In this document: piece after piece, positions 1-8,294 of the stretch
Layout of the letters: every line of letters begins with the position of its first letter
Position numbering within the stretch: position 1 is the stretch's first letter
Source: Sinorhizobium alkalisoli
Lineage (GTDB): Bacteria; Pseudomonadota; Alphaproteobacteria; Rhizobiales; Rhizobiaceae
Assembly: GCF_008932245.1 (NCBI RefSeq)
Contig: NZ_CP034909.1
Location: 3,218,001 to 3,282,000, forward strand
Length of the DNA stretch: 64,000 bases
Direction: 5' to 3'
Program-made: the position numbers and the translations under genes
Notes under the pieces: model-generated
What the model was told of the DNA's origin: nothing
What the model saw: only the letters and a program-made list of their open reading frames with translations
Databases searched by the model: none

Positions 1-2
1 CC

Positions 3-176
3 GCCGGGCGGGATCTGTTCCAGACCGTTCACCGGCGCGAGCTCGAGATGCTGCACGCCGTTCTCGGCGACATCAACCAGACCGAAGTGGTCGTGGCGCT
101 GCGGGTGATGATGCGCATCGACGCCGCCTTCGAGGCGCTCGCCGCGGCCAGTGAAGGCGGGGAGGAGAGATTGTGA
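3..176 (+). CDS. C-terminal fragment, possibly MarR-family regulator
   Basis: An open frame enters from the left edge and stops with TGA at 174-176, leaving the last 57 residues. The segment is helical and charged (HRRELEMLHAVL, then VALRVMMRIDAAFEAL), which fits the C-terminal dimerisation helices of a MarR-type regulator, but no DNA-binding part is inside the window. The stop codon overlaps the GTG start of the next gene (GTGA), so the two are probably translationally coupled. The family call is a guess from the helix pattern; the reading frame itself is well supported. Confidence 0.45.
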   Translation, partial: AGRDLFQTVHRRELEMLHAVLGDINQTEVVVALRVMMRIDAAFEALAAASEGGEERL

Positions 177-823
177 CGCCGCTCCTCTGGGCGCTCGCGG
201 CGATCGTCGTCGTCGCGCTGCTTTTTGTCCTCGAATTGCGGCGCGAACTCAAGGCAGCCTATACGCCGACGACCGGCGAACGCATCGATGTCTCCCTGCG
301 GCCGAACCTGGCGCTGCTCATCATCGACATGCAGGAGGATTTCACCACCGTCGGCGGACGGTACGGCTGGGACGAGGCCTATCTGAAGGCCCGTATCGAG
401 GCGATCGACATTATGGCCGCCAAGGCGAAGAAAGCGGACATCCCCGTGATCGCCATTCGCCATGTCTATCGCGCGCCGCTCATACGGCTGATGATCCGCC
501 TCTTCGGCGAAGGGCGCGGTATTCCCGGCTCCAGGGGCCTCGGTCTCATGAGGCTCCCGGTCGAGCCGGATTTCGAAGTGCTGAAGGCGCGCAGCGACAG
601 CTTCTCGTCACCGGAGCTGGAAGGCTATCTGGCGGCGAAACAGATCGGAACTCTCCTCCTCACCGGGCTCGACGGCTCCTATTGCGTGCAGGCCACCGCC
701 AACGGCGCGCTCAATCGCGGCTATCGGGTCGAGATCGTCGAAGACGCGGTGCTGAGCCGCGATCAAGCGGATTGGGGCAGGCAGGTCGCGGCGCTCAAGG
801 GCCGCGGCGCCGTCCTGATTTGA
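173..823 (+). CDS. membrane-anchored cysteine hydrolase (isochorismatase family)
   Basis: A 216-residue protein starting at GTG 173, overlapping the upstream stop by 4 bp. Residues 4-21 form a hydrophobic segment followed by RR, so the enzyme is probably membrane-anchored. The catalytic triad of the isochorismatase-like superfamily is visible: Asp52 in LLIIDMQEDF, Lys138 in VLKARSDSF and Cys171 in GLDGSYCVQATANGA. Members hydrolyse amides such as nicotinamide or N-carbamoyl compounds, or vinyl ethers such as isochorismate; the substrate cannot be read from sequence. The N-terminal anchor is not usual for the family. A hairpin followed by TTTTT at 960-998 and a separate promoter-like sequence downstream suggest it is not co-transcribed with ffh. 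Confidence 0.8.
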   Translation: MTPLLWALAAIVVVALLFVLELRRELKAAYTPTTGERIDVSLRPNLALLIIDMQEDFTTVGGRYGWDEAYLKARIEAIDIMAAKAKKADIPVIAIRHVYRAPLIRLMIRLFGEGRGIPGSRGLGLMRLPVEPDFEVLKARSDSFSSPELEGYLAAKQIGTLLLTGLDGSYCVQATANGALNRGYRVEIVEDAVLSRDQADWGRQVAALKGRGAVLI

Positions 824-854
824 AGCCGGGCGCTCCGGTTTCACCTTCCGCTCC

Positions 855-883
855 TTGACTTTCCGCCGGCTTTCCTGTTTATC
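855..883 (+). promoter_or_regulatory. candidate sigma70 promoter upstream of ffh
   Basis: TTGACT at 855-860 and TTTATC at 878-883 are separated by 17 bp. This resembles the rhizobial housekeeping pattern (CTTGAC, then a weak TA-rich -10 box). It would start a transcript near 890, just before the structured segment at 886-999. Sequence match only. Confidence 0.4.
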
Positions 884-885
884 CG

Positions 886-999
886 GGCAAAATCCTTCGC
901 AAGTGATGACTTCGAAGCCGCCGACCGGGGCCCGAAAAGGTGTAAAGAGAGCCCGGAGGCCACCATCCGACAGCGCGTCGCGCCCTCGGGTGGTTTTTG
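886..999 (+). ncRNA. candidate small RNA / structured leader upstream of ffh
   Basis: The 258-bp gap before ffh holds no plausible ORF but has a promoter-like pair at 855-883. It also has a bulged hairpin (CCACC at 960-964 pairing with the GGTGG ending at 993, plus an inner GCGCGTCGCGC self-complementary core) followed by TTTTT at 994-998, which looks like an intrinsic terminator. This suggests a discrete RNA of about 110 nt. From memory, a small RNA next to ffh has been described in S. meliloti and related alphaproteobacteria, and Rfam carries a family with that name. It is distinct from the SRP RNA itself. The limits are approximate. Confidence 0.5.
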
Positions 1000-1081
1000 G
1001 CTTTGCGCCTTGTTTTCCACGCGAGGGACCCCACGTTTCCGGCGAGCCTAGAAGGCCAACCGGAACCAGAAGGATGAGAGT

Positions 1082-2680
1082 ATGTTCGAGAGCCTGCAGG
1101 ACCGTCTTGGTTCCATATTGAATGGACTGACCGGCCGCGGCGCCCTGTCGGAAGCTGACGTTTCCGCGGCGCTACGGGAGGTTCGCCGTGCGCTGCTCGA
1201 AGCCGACGTCGCGCTCGACGTCGTGCGCTCCTTCACCGAAAAGGTCCGCGAAAAGGCGGTCGGCGCGGAAATCCTGAAGGCGATCAAGCCCGGCCAGATG
1301 GTCGTCAAGATCGTCCATGACGAGCTTGTCGCCATGCTCGGCTCGGAAGGGGTGACGATCGACCTCAACGCGCCCGCCCCAGTGGTCATCATGATGGTGG
1401 GCCTGCAGGGCTCGGGCAAGACGACGACAACCGGCAAAATCGCCAGGCGGCTGACGACGCGCGACAAGAAAAAGGTCCTGATGGCCTCGCTCGACACCCG
1501 TCGCCCGGCCGCCCAGGAACAGCTGCGCCAGCTCGGCGTCCAGACCGGCATCGACACGCTGCCGATCATCGCCGGCCAGTCGCCGACCGATATCGCCGTC
1601 CGCGCCGTGCAGGCGGCGAAGCTCGGCGGCCATGACCTCGTCATCCTCGACACCGCCGGTCGCACCCATATCGACGAGCCGCTGATGATCGAGATGGCGG
1701 AGATCAAGCGGAAATCCAATCCGCATGAGATCCTGCTCGTCGCCGACGCGCTGACTGGCCAGGACGCCGTCAATCTCGCCCGCAACTTCGACGAACGCGT
1801 CGGCATCACCGGCCTCGTCCTGACCCGCATGGACGGTGACGGCCGCGGTGGCGCCGCCCTGTCGATGCGCGCAGTCACCGGCAAGCCGATCAAGCTCATC
1901 GGCGTCGGCGAGAAGATGGACGAACTCGAGGAGTTCCATCCCCGCCGTGTCGCCGACCGCATTCTCGGCATGGGCGACATCGTCTCGCTGGTCGAGAAGG
2001 CGGCGGAGAACATCGATGCCGAGAAGGCGGCGGCCATGGCCGCCAAGATGGCCAAGGGAAAGTTCGACCTGAACGACCTCGCCGATCAGTTGCGGCAGAT
2101 GCAGAAGATGGGCGGCATGGGCGGCATCATGGGGCTGATGCCGGGCATGGCGGGCATGAAGGACAAGATGGCCGCCGCCGGCCTCGACGATAAGCTGTTC
2201 AAGCGCCAGCTTGCCATCATCTCCTCGATGACGAAGGCCGAGCGGGCTAATCCAGACATCCTCAAGCATTCGCGCAAGAAGCGCATTGCGAGGGGCTCCG
2301 GCACCGATGCCTCCGATATCAACAAGCTCCTGAAGATGCACCGCCAGATGGCGGACATGATGAAGATGATGGGCGGCAAGGGCAAAGGCGGCATGATGAA
2401 GCAGATGATGGGGGGCCTCGCCAACAAGATGGGCCTCGGGGGCTTAGGCGGCGGCATGCCCGATCTCTCCAAGCTCGACCCGAAACAGCTCGAAGCGCTG
2501 CAGAAGCAGGCTGAAGCGGCCGGTCTCGGCAAGCCGGGCGGGATGCCGGGCCTCGGCGGCGGAAATGGTTTGCCCGGCCAAGGTTTACCGGGCCAAGGTT
2601 TACCAGGATTGGGCGGCGCCAAGCTGCCGGGTCTTGGCGGCGGATTCCCGGGCCTTCCCGGCCTGCCGAAGAAGAAGTGA
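1082..2680 (+). CDS. ffh: signal recognition particle protein Ffh
   Basis: A 532-residue GTPase of the signal recognition particle. It binds SRP RNA and hydrophobic signal sequences on nascent chains and docks with FtsY to deliver membrane proteins. The N domain (about 1-95) is followed by the G domain with the P-loop GLQGSGKTT at 107-115, then DTAGR and TRMDGDGRGG. The Met-rich M domain spans about 300-440. The protein is longer than E. coli Ffh because of a Gly/Met/Pro-rich tail (about 440-532) containing a GLPGQ repeat. The RBS-like AGAAGGATGAG lies just before ATG 1082. It heads the block with chorismate mutase, rpsP, rimM and trmD, a common alphaproteobacterial order. Confidence 0.97.
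   Translation: MFESLQDRLGSILNGLTGRGALSEADVSAALREVRRALLEADVALDVVRSFTEKVREKAVGAEILKAIKPGQMVVKIVHDELVAMLGSEGVTIDLNAPAPVVIMMVGLQGSGKTTTTGKIARRLTTRDKKKVLMASLDTRRPAAQEQLRQLGVQTGIDTLPIIAGQSPTDIAVRAVQAAKLGGHDLVILDTAGRTHIDEPLMIEMAEIKRKSNPHEILLVADALTGQDAVNLARNFDERVGITGLVLTRMDGDGRGGAALSMRAVTGKPIKLIGVGEKMDELEEFHPRRVADRILGMGDIVSLVEKAAENIDAEKAAAMAAKMAKGKFDLNDLADQLRQMQKMGGMGGIMGLMPGMAGMKDKMAAAGLDDKLFKRQLAIISSMTKAERANPDILKHSRKKRIARGSGTDASDINKLLKMHRQMADMMKMMGGKGKGGMMKQMMGGLANKMGLGGLGGGMPDLSKLDPKQLEALQKQAEAAGLGKPGGMPGLGGGNGLPGQGLPGQGLPGLGGAKLPGLGGGFPGLPGLPKKK
2567..2611 (+). repeat. 15-bp tandem repeat (x3) inside ffh tail
   Basis: Three in-frame 15-bp units (2567-2581, 2582-2596, 2597-2611) each encode a GLPGQ-like pentapeptide (the third is GLPGL). 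The second and third units use the codon TTA for leucine, which is rare in this GC-rich genome. That fits a recent slippage-type expansion in the disordered C-terminal tail. Confidence 0.8.
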
Positions 2681-2692
2681 GGATCGCGACGA

Positions 2693-3028
2693 ATGCTTGA
2701 TCCCGAGATCAAAGAGGAATTGGCGAGCTACCGGCAGTCGATCGACAATATCGATGCCGCTCTCGTCCATATGCTGGCCGAACGCTTCCGCTGCACCAAG
2801 GCGGTGGGTGTTCTCAAAGCCAAGCACAGCTTGCCGCCGGCCGATCCGGCGCGCGAAGAATACCAGATCGAACGCCTTCGGCACCTTGCCAAGGATGCCA
2901 ATCTGGACCCGGATTTCGCCGAGAAGTTCCTGAACTTCATCATCAAGGAAGTCATCCGGCATCATGAAGCCATTGCCGCCGATCGCTCGCAGCCCGCGGG
3001 CAGCGCCGGCACCACCCGTTCCGCTTGA
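2693..3028 (+). CDS. chorismate mutase (AroQ type)
   Basis: A 111-residue all-helical protein of the AroQ fold, which converts chorismate to prephenate for phenylalanine and tyrosine synthesis. The N-terminal helix carries the family pattern YRQSIDNIDAALVHMLAERF, with Arg14 as the likely substrate-binding residue, followed by KAxxGVLKAKHSLPP and an ERLRHLA helix. It starts 12 bp after the ffh stop, with GAGGATCGCGACGA in front of ATG 2693, so it is probably in the ffh transcript. The last 15 residues or so are a low-complexity Ser/Gly/Thr tail. A short chorismate mutase between ffh and rpsP is a recurring arrangement in Rhizobiales. Confidence 0.9.
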   Translation: MLDPEIKEELASYRQSIDNIDAALVHMLAERFRCTKAVGVLKAKHSLPPADPAREEYQIERLRHLAKDANLDPDFAEKFLNFIIKEVIRHHEAIAADRSQPAGSAGTTRSA

Positions 3029-3066
3029 AAGAAGCGGTCAAGAAAGCCTGCAAGGAGTAAATTGAT

Positions 3067-3441
3067 ATGGCACTGAAAATTCGTCTCGCCCGCGGCGGTT
3101 CCAAGAAGCGCCCCTATTACCAGATCGTCGTTGCCGATGCCCGCTCGCCGCGTGACGGCCGCTTCCTCGAGAAGCTCGGTTCCTGGAATCCGATGCTTGC
3201 CAAGGATGACGAAAAGCGCATCGAACTGAACGCCGAGCGCGTGAGCCACTGGATCGCCCAGGGCGCGCAGCCGACAGACCGCGTGCTCCGCTTCCTCGAC
3301 CAGGCCGGTCTCGCCAAGCGCCCGGCCCGCAACAACCCGACCAAGGCACAGCCCGGCAAGAAGGCTCAGGAGCGCGCCGCCGAAGCCAAGCAGCGCGCCG
3401 AAGACGCAGCCGCTGCCGCAGCAGAAGCTGCCGCGGAATAA
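3067..3441 (+). CDS. rpsP: 30S ribosomal protein S16
   Basis: A 124-residue small-subunit protein. It begins [18 protein letters not shown], the signature start of S16, followed by [24 protein letters not shown]. The conserved core ends near residue 85; the rest is an Ala/Glu/Lys-rich extension ([26 protein letters not shown]) typical of alphaproteobacterial S16. AAGGAG lies 10 bp before the ATG. A strong intrinsic terminator follows at 3465-3494, which should separate part of its expression from rimM-trmD. Confidence 0.97.
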   Translation: MALKIRLARGGSKKRPYYQIVVADARSPRDGRFLEKLGSWNPMLAKDDEKRIELNAERVSHWIAQGAQPTDRVLRFLDQAGLAKRPARNNPTKAQPGKKAQERAAEAKQRAEDAAAAAAEAAAE

Positions 3442-3464
3442 TCTGCATCAAAACGATGTGGCGG

Positions 3465-3494
3465 ACGGGCGGCATTTCCATGCCGCCCGTTTTG
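3465..3494 (+). terminator. rho-independent terminator after rpsP
   Basis: A perfect 11-bp stem (ACGGGCGGCAT at 3465-3475 and its complement at 3480-3490), loop TTCC, then TTTGCTTT. It sits between rpsP and rimM, and so may act as an attenuator that lowers rimM and trmD expression relative to S16. Confidence 0.85.
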
Positions 3495-3534
3495 CTTTAT
3501 GTGCAGCCCACAAGACCCCGCATGGATGCCGGCG

Positions 3535-4098
3535 ATGACGACACTCAAGAACCCTGTCCTGATGGCGACGATCGGTGCAGCGCAAGGCCTGCGCGGCGAA
3601 GTCCGGTTGAAATCCTACACGGACGATCCGACCGCGCTCGGTGATTACGGCCATCTGCACAGCGACGACGGCCGCGTCTTCGAGATCCTGGAAGTCCGCG
3701 AGGCAAAAAACGTCGTCATCGTGCGTTTCCGCGGCATCAACGACCGGACTGCTGCCGAGGCGCTGAACGGGCTCGAACTCTTCATCGAGCGCGACAACCT
3801 CCCCGACGATGACCTCGAAGAGGACGAGTTCTTCTATGCGGACCTCGAAGGCCTGGAAGCTGTCGACAGCGCCGGAAAGAGCTACGGCTCGGTGACGGGC
3901 GTTTTCGATTTCGGCGCCGGCGACCTTCTGGAACTGAAAGGCCCGGGCAGAAGACCGGTGCTCATTCCCTTCACCGAATGGTCGGTTCTGGAAATCGACC
4001 TGGAGGCCGGCAAGCTGCTGGTCGACCCGGTAGCCGCGGGCCTGGTCGACGACAAGGACGAGGGTATCGGCAAATCCTTCCCCACCAAGCGCAAGTGA
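3535..4098 (+). CDS. rimM: ribosome maturation factor RimM
   Basis: A 187-residue 16S rRNA processing factor that binds S19 and helps mature the 30S head. The N-terminal RimM beta-barrel is recognised by [23 protein letters not shown]; the C-terminal PRC-type barrel by [36 protein letters not shown] and [24 protein letters not shown]. In-frame ATGs also occur at 3499 and 3526. ATG 3535 ([14 protein letters not shown]) is chosen because family members begin a few residues before this motif, and because 3499 abuts the terminator T-tract. trmD follows 7 bp after the stop. Confidence 0.93.
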   Translation: MTTLKNPVLMATIGAAQGLRGEVRLKSYTDDPTALGDYGHLHSDDGRVFEILEVREAKNVVIVRFRGINDRTAAEALNGLELFIERDNLPDDDLEEDEFFYADLEGLEAVDSAGKSYGSVTGVFDFGAGDLLELKGPGRRPVLIPFTEWSVLEIDLEAGKLLVDPVAAGLVDDKDEGIGKSFPTKRK

Positions 4099-4105
4099 GA
4101 CGGCA

Positions 4106-4810
4106 ATGTCCTTTCGCGCGACGGTGCTGACGCTTTATCCGGAGATGTTCCCGGGGCATCTCGGCCTGTCCCTTGCCGGCAAGGCGCTCGAACGCGGGCA
4201 ATGGTCGATCGAGGCCGTGCAGATCCGCGATCACGCCGAGGACAAGCACCGCACCGTCGACGACACGCCGGCCGGCGGCGGCGCCGGCATGGTACTGAAA
4301 CCCGATGTGCTTGCCCGCGCCATCGATCATGTCTCGTCGGATGACGATCGGCCGCGCCTGTTGATGAGCCCGCGCGGGCGGCCGCTGACCCAGGCACGGG
4401 TGCGTGAGCTTGCGAGCGGCCCCGGCGCGGTCATCGTCTGCGGCCGCTTCGAGGGAGTCGACCAGCGCGTCATCGATACGCGCCAGCTCGAGGAGATCTC
4501 AATCGGCGACTACATCCTCTCCGGCGGCGAGCCGGCGGCGCTGGTGCTGCTCGATGCGGTCGTGCGCATCCTACCGGGGGTGATGGGCAACGACCTTTCC
4601 GGCGTGCATGAGAGCTTCGAGGGCGGATTGCTGGAGCACCCGCACTATACGCGGCCGCAGGTCTTCGAAGGTCAGGAGATCCCGGCGGTACTGACCTCCG
4701 GAAACCACGGGGCAATCGCCAGATGGCGCGAGGCCGAGGCGCGGCGGCTGACGGAGGAGCGCCGTCCGGACCTTCTGAAGCGTGATCCGGCTCAGCCCGT
4801 GAAGAAATAA
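4106..4810 (+). CDS. trmD: tRNA (guanine-N1)-methyltransferase TrmD
   Basis: A 234-residue SPOUT-class enzyme that makes m1G37 in tRNAs reading CNN codons, preventing +1 frameshifting. The trefoil-knot AdoMet site is visible as [14 protein letters not shown] and [28 protein letters not shown]; the C-terminal domain carries [27 protein letters not shown], also characteristic. It is the last gene of the rpsP-rimM-trmD series. Its final 19 bp overlap, tail to tail, the end of the opposite-strand permease gene. Confidence 0.97.
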   Translation: MSFRATVLTLYPEMFPGHLGLSLAGKALERGQWSIEAVQIRDHAEDKHRTVDDTPAGGGAGMVLKPDVLARAIDHVSSDDDRPRLLMSPRGRPLTQARVRELASGPGAVIVCGRFEGVDQRVIDTRQLEEISIGDYILSGGEPAALVLLDAVVRILPGVMGNDLSGVHESFEGGLLEHPHYTRPQVFEGQEIPAVLTSGNHGAIARWREAEARRLTEERRPDLLKRDPAQPVKK

Positions 4811-5538
4811 TAGGCGGCCAGCAGCAGGCCGACGGCCACGACGAGCGCGCGGATCACCGATTGGGGAACCCGCCGCGCCGCCCAGACGCCTGAATAGCCG
4901 CCAAGTGCCGCGCCCGGCACCATGATCGCCGCGTGCAGCCAGGAAACGACGCCACCCGCCGCGAAGACGAAGATCGCGATCGTGGCAATCACGATCGAGA
5001 TGAAGTTTTTGAGCGCGTTCAGCCGGTGATAGCCACCGCCGGTCGCAAGTCCGAGCACCGCAAGCATCATGATCCCCATGCCGGCCCCGAAGAAGCCGCC
5101 ATAGACCGAGGTCGCCATCTGGCTTGCGACGCCCAGCGGGCCGATCCTGTGCTCGTCGCTGCGCGCCTTCGGCTTCAACAGGGGCCCAGCGGCGAAGATC
5201 GCGGTGGCGGCAATCAGCAGCCAGGGCACCATGGCGCGGAAGGACGGATTGGAGAGCGACAGGAGGATCAGCGCCCCCGCAAGTCCGCCGATCGCCGAGA
5301 TAAGTCCCAGGACGATCGCGTTGCGACGATCGGCGCGGATCTCCTTGGCATAGGCGAGCGCCGACGTGACATAGCCGGGCAACTGGATGATCGAGGAGGT
5401 CGCATTGGCGACGATTGGCGGCAGACCGCCGAGCGTCATGGCGCCGAAGGTGAGAAACGTGCCGCCGCCAGCGATGGCATTGACGACGCCGGACAGAAAT
5501 CCGGCAACGAACAGCAGTAGCACATGGAATAGCGTCAT
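4792..5538 (-). CDS. TSUP (TauE/SafE) family permease
   Basis: A 248-residue integral membrane protein with about eight hydrophobic segments. It carries the family signature [20 protein letters not shown] near the N terminus and a second half-repeat with [20 protein letters not shown]. Members export or import sulfite, sulfoacetate or related organosulfur anions; the substrate here is unknown. Two ATGs occur in tandem; 5538 is preferred because GGGGGGAG stands at the right spacing before it. The gene lies antisense between trmD and rplS, its 3' end overlapping trmD by 19 bp. The long upstream reading frame in the same phase lacks family similarity. Confidence 0.85.
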   Translation of the reverse strand: MTLFHVLLLFVAGFLSGVVNAIAGGGTFLTFGAMTLGGLPPIVANATSSIIQLPGYVTSALAYAKEIRADRRNAIVLGLISAIGGLAGALILLSLSNPSFRAMVPWLLIAATAIFAAGPLLKPKARSDEHRIGPLGVASQMATSVYGGFFGAGMGIMMLAVLGLATGGGYHRLNALKNFISIVIATIAIFVFAAGGVVSWLHAAIMVPGAALGGYSGVWAARRVPQSVIRALVVAVGLLLAAYYFFTG

Positions 5539-5725
5539 CATCTCCCCCCGAACGGCCTGGACATCGGGATAGCCGCTTGCGATATCGGCTGCAAGCACCG
5601 AGAAATTCCGCTTTCGGGGATGACAAGCGGGCCCGTTTGGTGTATGTGCCGGCCCGGTTCGGGTTCTTGCCCGAGACCGTAAACAAAGACGACCATAAAC
5701 AAAGAATGGTGAAACCGCTCCTGCC

Positions 5726-5764
5726 CGACCGGGCAAGGCCCGAAGGAATCCGACGGGCCGGTCG
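5726..5764 (+). promoter_or_regulatory. stem-loop in the rplS leader
   Basis: CGACCGG at 5726-5732 pairs with CCGGTCG at 5758-5764, and CCCG at 5739-5742 can pair with CGGG at 5754-5757 inside it. The hairpin ends 41 bp before the rplS ATG. It could be an autoregulatory L19-binding leader or an upstream terminator fragment. Seen in sequence; function inferred. Confidence 0.35.
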
Positions 5765-5805
5765 AGAGCGCTCTGGCTGTTTCAGAAAAGCAAAGGTTTA
5801 GACCG

Positions 5806-6336
5806 ATGAACATCATCCAGCAGCTGGAAGCCGAACAGGCCGCCAAGATCGCCGCCAAGCGCACCCTTCCGGAATTCTCCGCCGGCGACACCGTGCGCGT
5901 CAACGTCCGCGTCGTCGAAGGCAACCGTACCCGCGTCCAGGCCTATGAAGGCGTCTGCATCGCCCGCTCCGGCGGCGGCATCAACGAGAGCTTCACCGTT
6001 CGCAAGATCTCCTATGGCGAAGGCGTAGAGCGCGTCTTCCCGGTCTACTCGCCGCTCGTCGAAAGTGTAGACGTGGTTCGCCGCGGTAAGGTCCGCCGCG
6101 CCAAGCTCTACTACCTGCGCGACCGCCGCGGCAAGTCGGCCCGTATCGTCGAGAACACCGGCACGCGCGCCCGCAAGCTGAACGAAGCCGAGCGTCAGGC
6201 AGTTGCCGAGGAAAAGGCTCGCATCGAGGCTGAAAAGGTTGCAGCCGCCCAGGCGCTCGCCGCCGAAAAGGCAGCCGCCGAGGCCGCCGAGAAGGCCGCT
6301 GCCGAGGCAAATGCAGCGGAAAACGCCGCAGAATAA
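5806..6336 (+). CDS. rplS: 50S ribosomal protein L19
   Basis: A 176-residue large-subunit protein at the 30S-50S interface. The core (about 1-120) is recognised by [46 protein letters not shown] and [23 protein letters not shown]. The last 50 residues or so form an Ala/Glu/Lys-rich helix ([26 protein letters not shown]), the same kind of extension as in S16 of this window. It has its own long leader (267 bp to the divergent permease) and a terminator directly downstream. Confidence 0.97.
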   Translation: MNIIQQLEAEQAAKIAAKRTLPEFSAGDTVRVNVRVVEGNRTRVQAYEGVCIARSGGGINESFTVRKISYGEGVERVFPVYSPLVESVDVVRRGKVRRAKLYYLRDRRGKSARIVENTGTRARKLNEAERQAVAEEKARIEAEKVAAAQALAAEKAAAEAAEKAAAEANAAENAAE

Positions 6337-6363
6337 GAAATCGCATTTTCCGGGATTTGCAGG

Positions 6364-6390
6364 AAGGCGGCCTCGGGCCGCCTTCTTTAT
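6364..6390 (+). terminator. rho-independent terminator after rplS
   Basis: A 9-bp perfect stem (AAGGCGGCC at 6364-6372 with GGCCGCCTT at 6376-6384), loop TCG, then CTTTATTT. It lies 28 bp after the rplS stop. Confidence 0.85.
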
Positions 6391-6552
6391 TTGGGGATCA
6401 ATGCGCAACAGTCTCGGCCCAAATCCCGCTCCACCCGCGAAGAGGGCCTACCACAAGCCTGGCAACCTCGAATCTCCGCGACCCATTTGGCTTGTATTCC
6501 CCTGAAATTTCGTGACATCTTCTGTCGCCATAAATTTCCAGGAGTACCTTCC

Positions 6553-7362
6553 ATGACAATCCGCCGCCAGGTGCTTGCGGGCATCGCCGCCGCCCTCGCC
6601 CTTCCCTTCGCCTTCTCCGCGCCCGCTGTCGCCAGCGACCTGCCGGATCTCGGCGGCAGAACGGTCGTCGTCGCCACCGAGAACGCCTATCCCCCGCTGC
6701 AATTCGTCGACCCGCAGAGCGGCAAGGCAGTCGGCTGGGAATACGACGCCATGAACGAGATCGCCAAGCGGCTGAACTTCAAGGTCGAGTATCAGAACGT
6801 CAGCTGGGACGCCATGATCCAGGCGGTTTCCGACGGCCAGTACCAGATCGGCATGACCGGCATCACCATCAAGGACGACCGCAAGGAGAAGGTGGATTTC
6901 TCCGATCCCTATATGCGCTCCCAGCAATTCATGCTGGTGCGCAGCGACGAGGCGCGCTTCAACGACGCCAAAAGCTTCGCCACGGTCGAGGATGCGCTGA
7001 TCGGCGCGCAGCCGGGCACTTCGCCTTTTTATACGGCCGTCTACGAGATTCTCGACGGCAACGAGCAGAACCCGCGCATCAAGTTGTTCGAGACCTTCGG
7101 CGCCACCGTCCAGGCGCTCAAGGCCGGCGACGTCGATCTGGTGCTGACCGACAGCGTCGCCGCACAGGGTTACGTCGACGCGTCCGAAGGCAAGCTGAAG
7201 GTGGTCGGCGAGCCGCTTGGCACCGAGGACTTCGGTTTCATCTTCCCGAAGGGCTCCGATCTTGTCGCCCCGGTCAATGCCGCCATCAAGGCGCTCAAGG
7301 AGGACGGCACCTTCGAGGCGTTGAACAAGAAGTGGTTCCTCGACTACAAAATGGGTGGCTGA
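6553..7362 (+). CDS. amino-acid ABC transporter, periplasmic binding protein
   Basis: A 269-residue family 3 solute-binding protein. Residues 1-28 are a Sec signal peptide (TIRRQVLAGIAAALALPF... ending SAPAVASDLP). The mature part has TVVVATENAYPPLQFVD, GWEYDAMNEIAKRL and the typical QIGMTGITIKDDRKEKVDFSDPYM. ATG 6553 is chosen over upstream in-frame starts because AGGAG lies 8 bp before it and the signal peptide begins there. The permease gene starts inside its last codons (8-bp overlap), so the two form one unit. No ATP-binding subunit follows. The polar amino-acid substrate is not identified. Confidence 0.88.
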   Translation: MTIRRQVLAGIAAALALPFAFSAPAVASDLPDLGGRTVVVATENAYPPLQFVDPQSGKAVGWEYDAMNEIAKRLNFKVEYQNVSWDAMIQAVSDGQYQIGMTGITIKDDRKEKVDFSDPYMRSQQFMLVRSDEARFNDAKSFATVEDALIGAQPGTSPFYTAVYEILDGNEQNPRIKLFETFGATVQALKAGDVDLVLTDSVAAQGYVDASEGKLKVVGEPLGTEDFGFIFPKGSDLVAPVNAAIKALKEDGTFEALNKKWFLDYKMGG

Positions 7363-8188
7363 TCGCTTGGCTCCAGTCAAATCATCCGGCACATCCGGGA
7401 AGGGCGACTATCCGTGGTGGCTGGTCGCCCTTCTCGCGATCGCCGCTCTTCTTGCTGCGGTCATCGTCACCAACGAGATATTTACACAGGTCTTCGGCGT
7501 CGTGCTCAAGGGCATAGGCGTGACCGTCTTCGTCACGCTTGCGGGCTTTGCGCTTGCGACCGTGCTGGGCCTTGGCATCGCCCTGATGGCCCTTTCCGAG
7601 CACGTGGCGCTCCGCCAGGTCGCGCGCTTCTATACGGAGGTCATCCGTGGCGTGCCGATCCTCGTCCTGCTCTTCTATATCGCCTTCGTCGGGGCGCCGG
7701 CGCTTGTGGTTGCGGCCAATTTCCTGGCGGCGCCGATCATTTCGGCAGGATGGATGGAGCCGCTGGTCGTTCGCGACATATCGCTGATGTGGCGGGCGAT
7801 CATCGCGCTGATGATCGGCTATTCGGCCTTCATCGCCGAGGTCTTTCGCGCCGGCATCCAATCGGTCGACAAGGGGCAGGTCGAGGCCGCGATGGCGCTC
7901 GGGCTCTCGCGCTTTCAGCGCTTCCGCCTTGTGGTCTTTCCGCAGGCGATCCGCGTCATCCTGCCACCGCTCGGCAATGATTTCGTGGCAATGGTGAAGG
8001 ATTCCTCGCTCGTTTCCGTGCTCGGCGTCGCCGACATCACGCAGATGGGAAAGATCTACGCCTCTGGCTCCTTCCGCTTCTTCGAGACCTATTCGATCGT
8101 CGCCTATGTCTACCTGATCCTGACGATCGGGCTGTCGCTCGCATTAAGGGCGCTCGAGCGGCGGCTGCGCCGGGCGCAGGCACGGTAG
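7355..8188 (+). CDS. amino-acid ABC transporter permease
   Basis: A 277-residue inner-membrane permease of the HisM/GlnP family, GTG start 7355 overlapping the binding-protein stop by 8 bp. About five or six hydrophobic segments are visible, with the N-terminal GITVFVTLAGFALATVLGLGIALM and RGVPILVLLFYIAF typical of the family. The EAA coupling loop reads EAAMALGLSRFQRFRLVVFPQAIRVILPPL. An ATPase normally follows; here the next gene is rpoH2 on the other strand, so the transporter must borrow an ATPase from elsewhere. The stop lies 2 bp before a RIME repeat. Confidence 0.88.
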   Translation: MADRLAPVKSSGTSGKGDYPWWLVALLAIAALLAAVIVTNEIFTQVFGVVLKGIGVTVFVTLAGFALATVLGLGIALMALSEHVALRQVARFYTEVIRGVPILVLLFYIAFVGAPALVVAANFLAAPIISAGWMEPLVVRDISLMWRAIIALMIGYSAFIAEVFRAGIQSVDKGQVEAAMALGLSRFQRFRLVVFPQAIRVILPPLGNDFVAMVKDSSLVSVLGVADITQMGKIYASGSFRFFETYSIVAYVYLILTIGLSLALRALERRLRRAQAR

Positions 8189-8190
8189 TG

Positions 8191-8289
8191 GAAGCGCCGC
8201 GCGTCTCTTCAGACGCGCAAAGCTTGCTGCAACTCTTTGAACCTGCGCAACGGCGCCCGAAAATCGGGTACGAATTTCGGGCCAATGCG
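8191..8289 (+). repeat. RIME palindromic element (copy A)
   Basis: About 99 bp starting GCGCCGCGCGTC, with palindromic arms CGCGTCTCTTCAGACGCG, a middle CTGCAACTCTTTGAA, and a second imperfect palindrome CCCGAAAATCGGGTACGAATTTCGGG. It matches copy B (15711-15810) in the same orientation nearly base for base. It fills the whole space between the convergent permease and rpoH2 stops. Identified as the Rhizobium-specific intergenic mosaic element from memory of its structure. Confidence 0.8.
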
Positions 8290-8294
8290 CCAAG

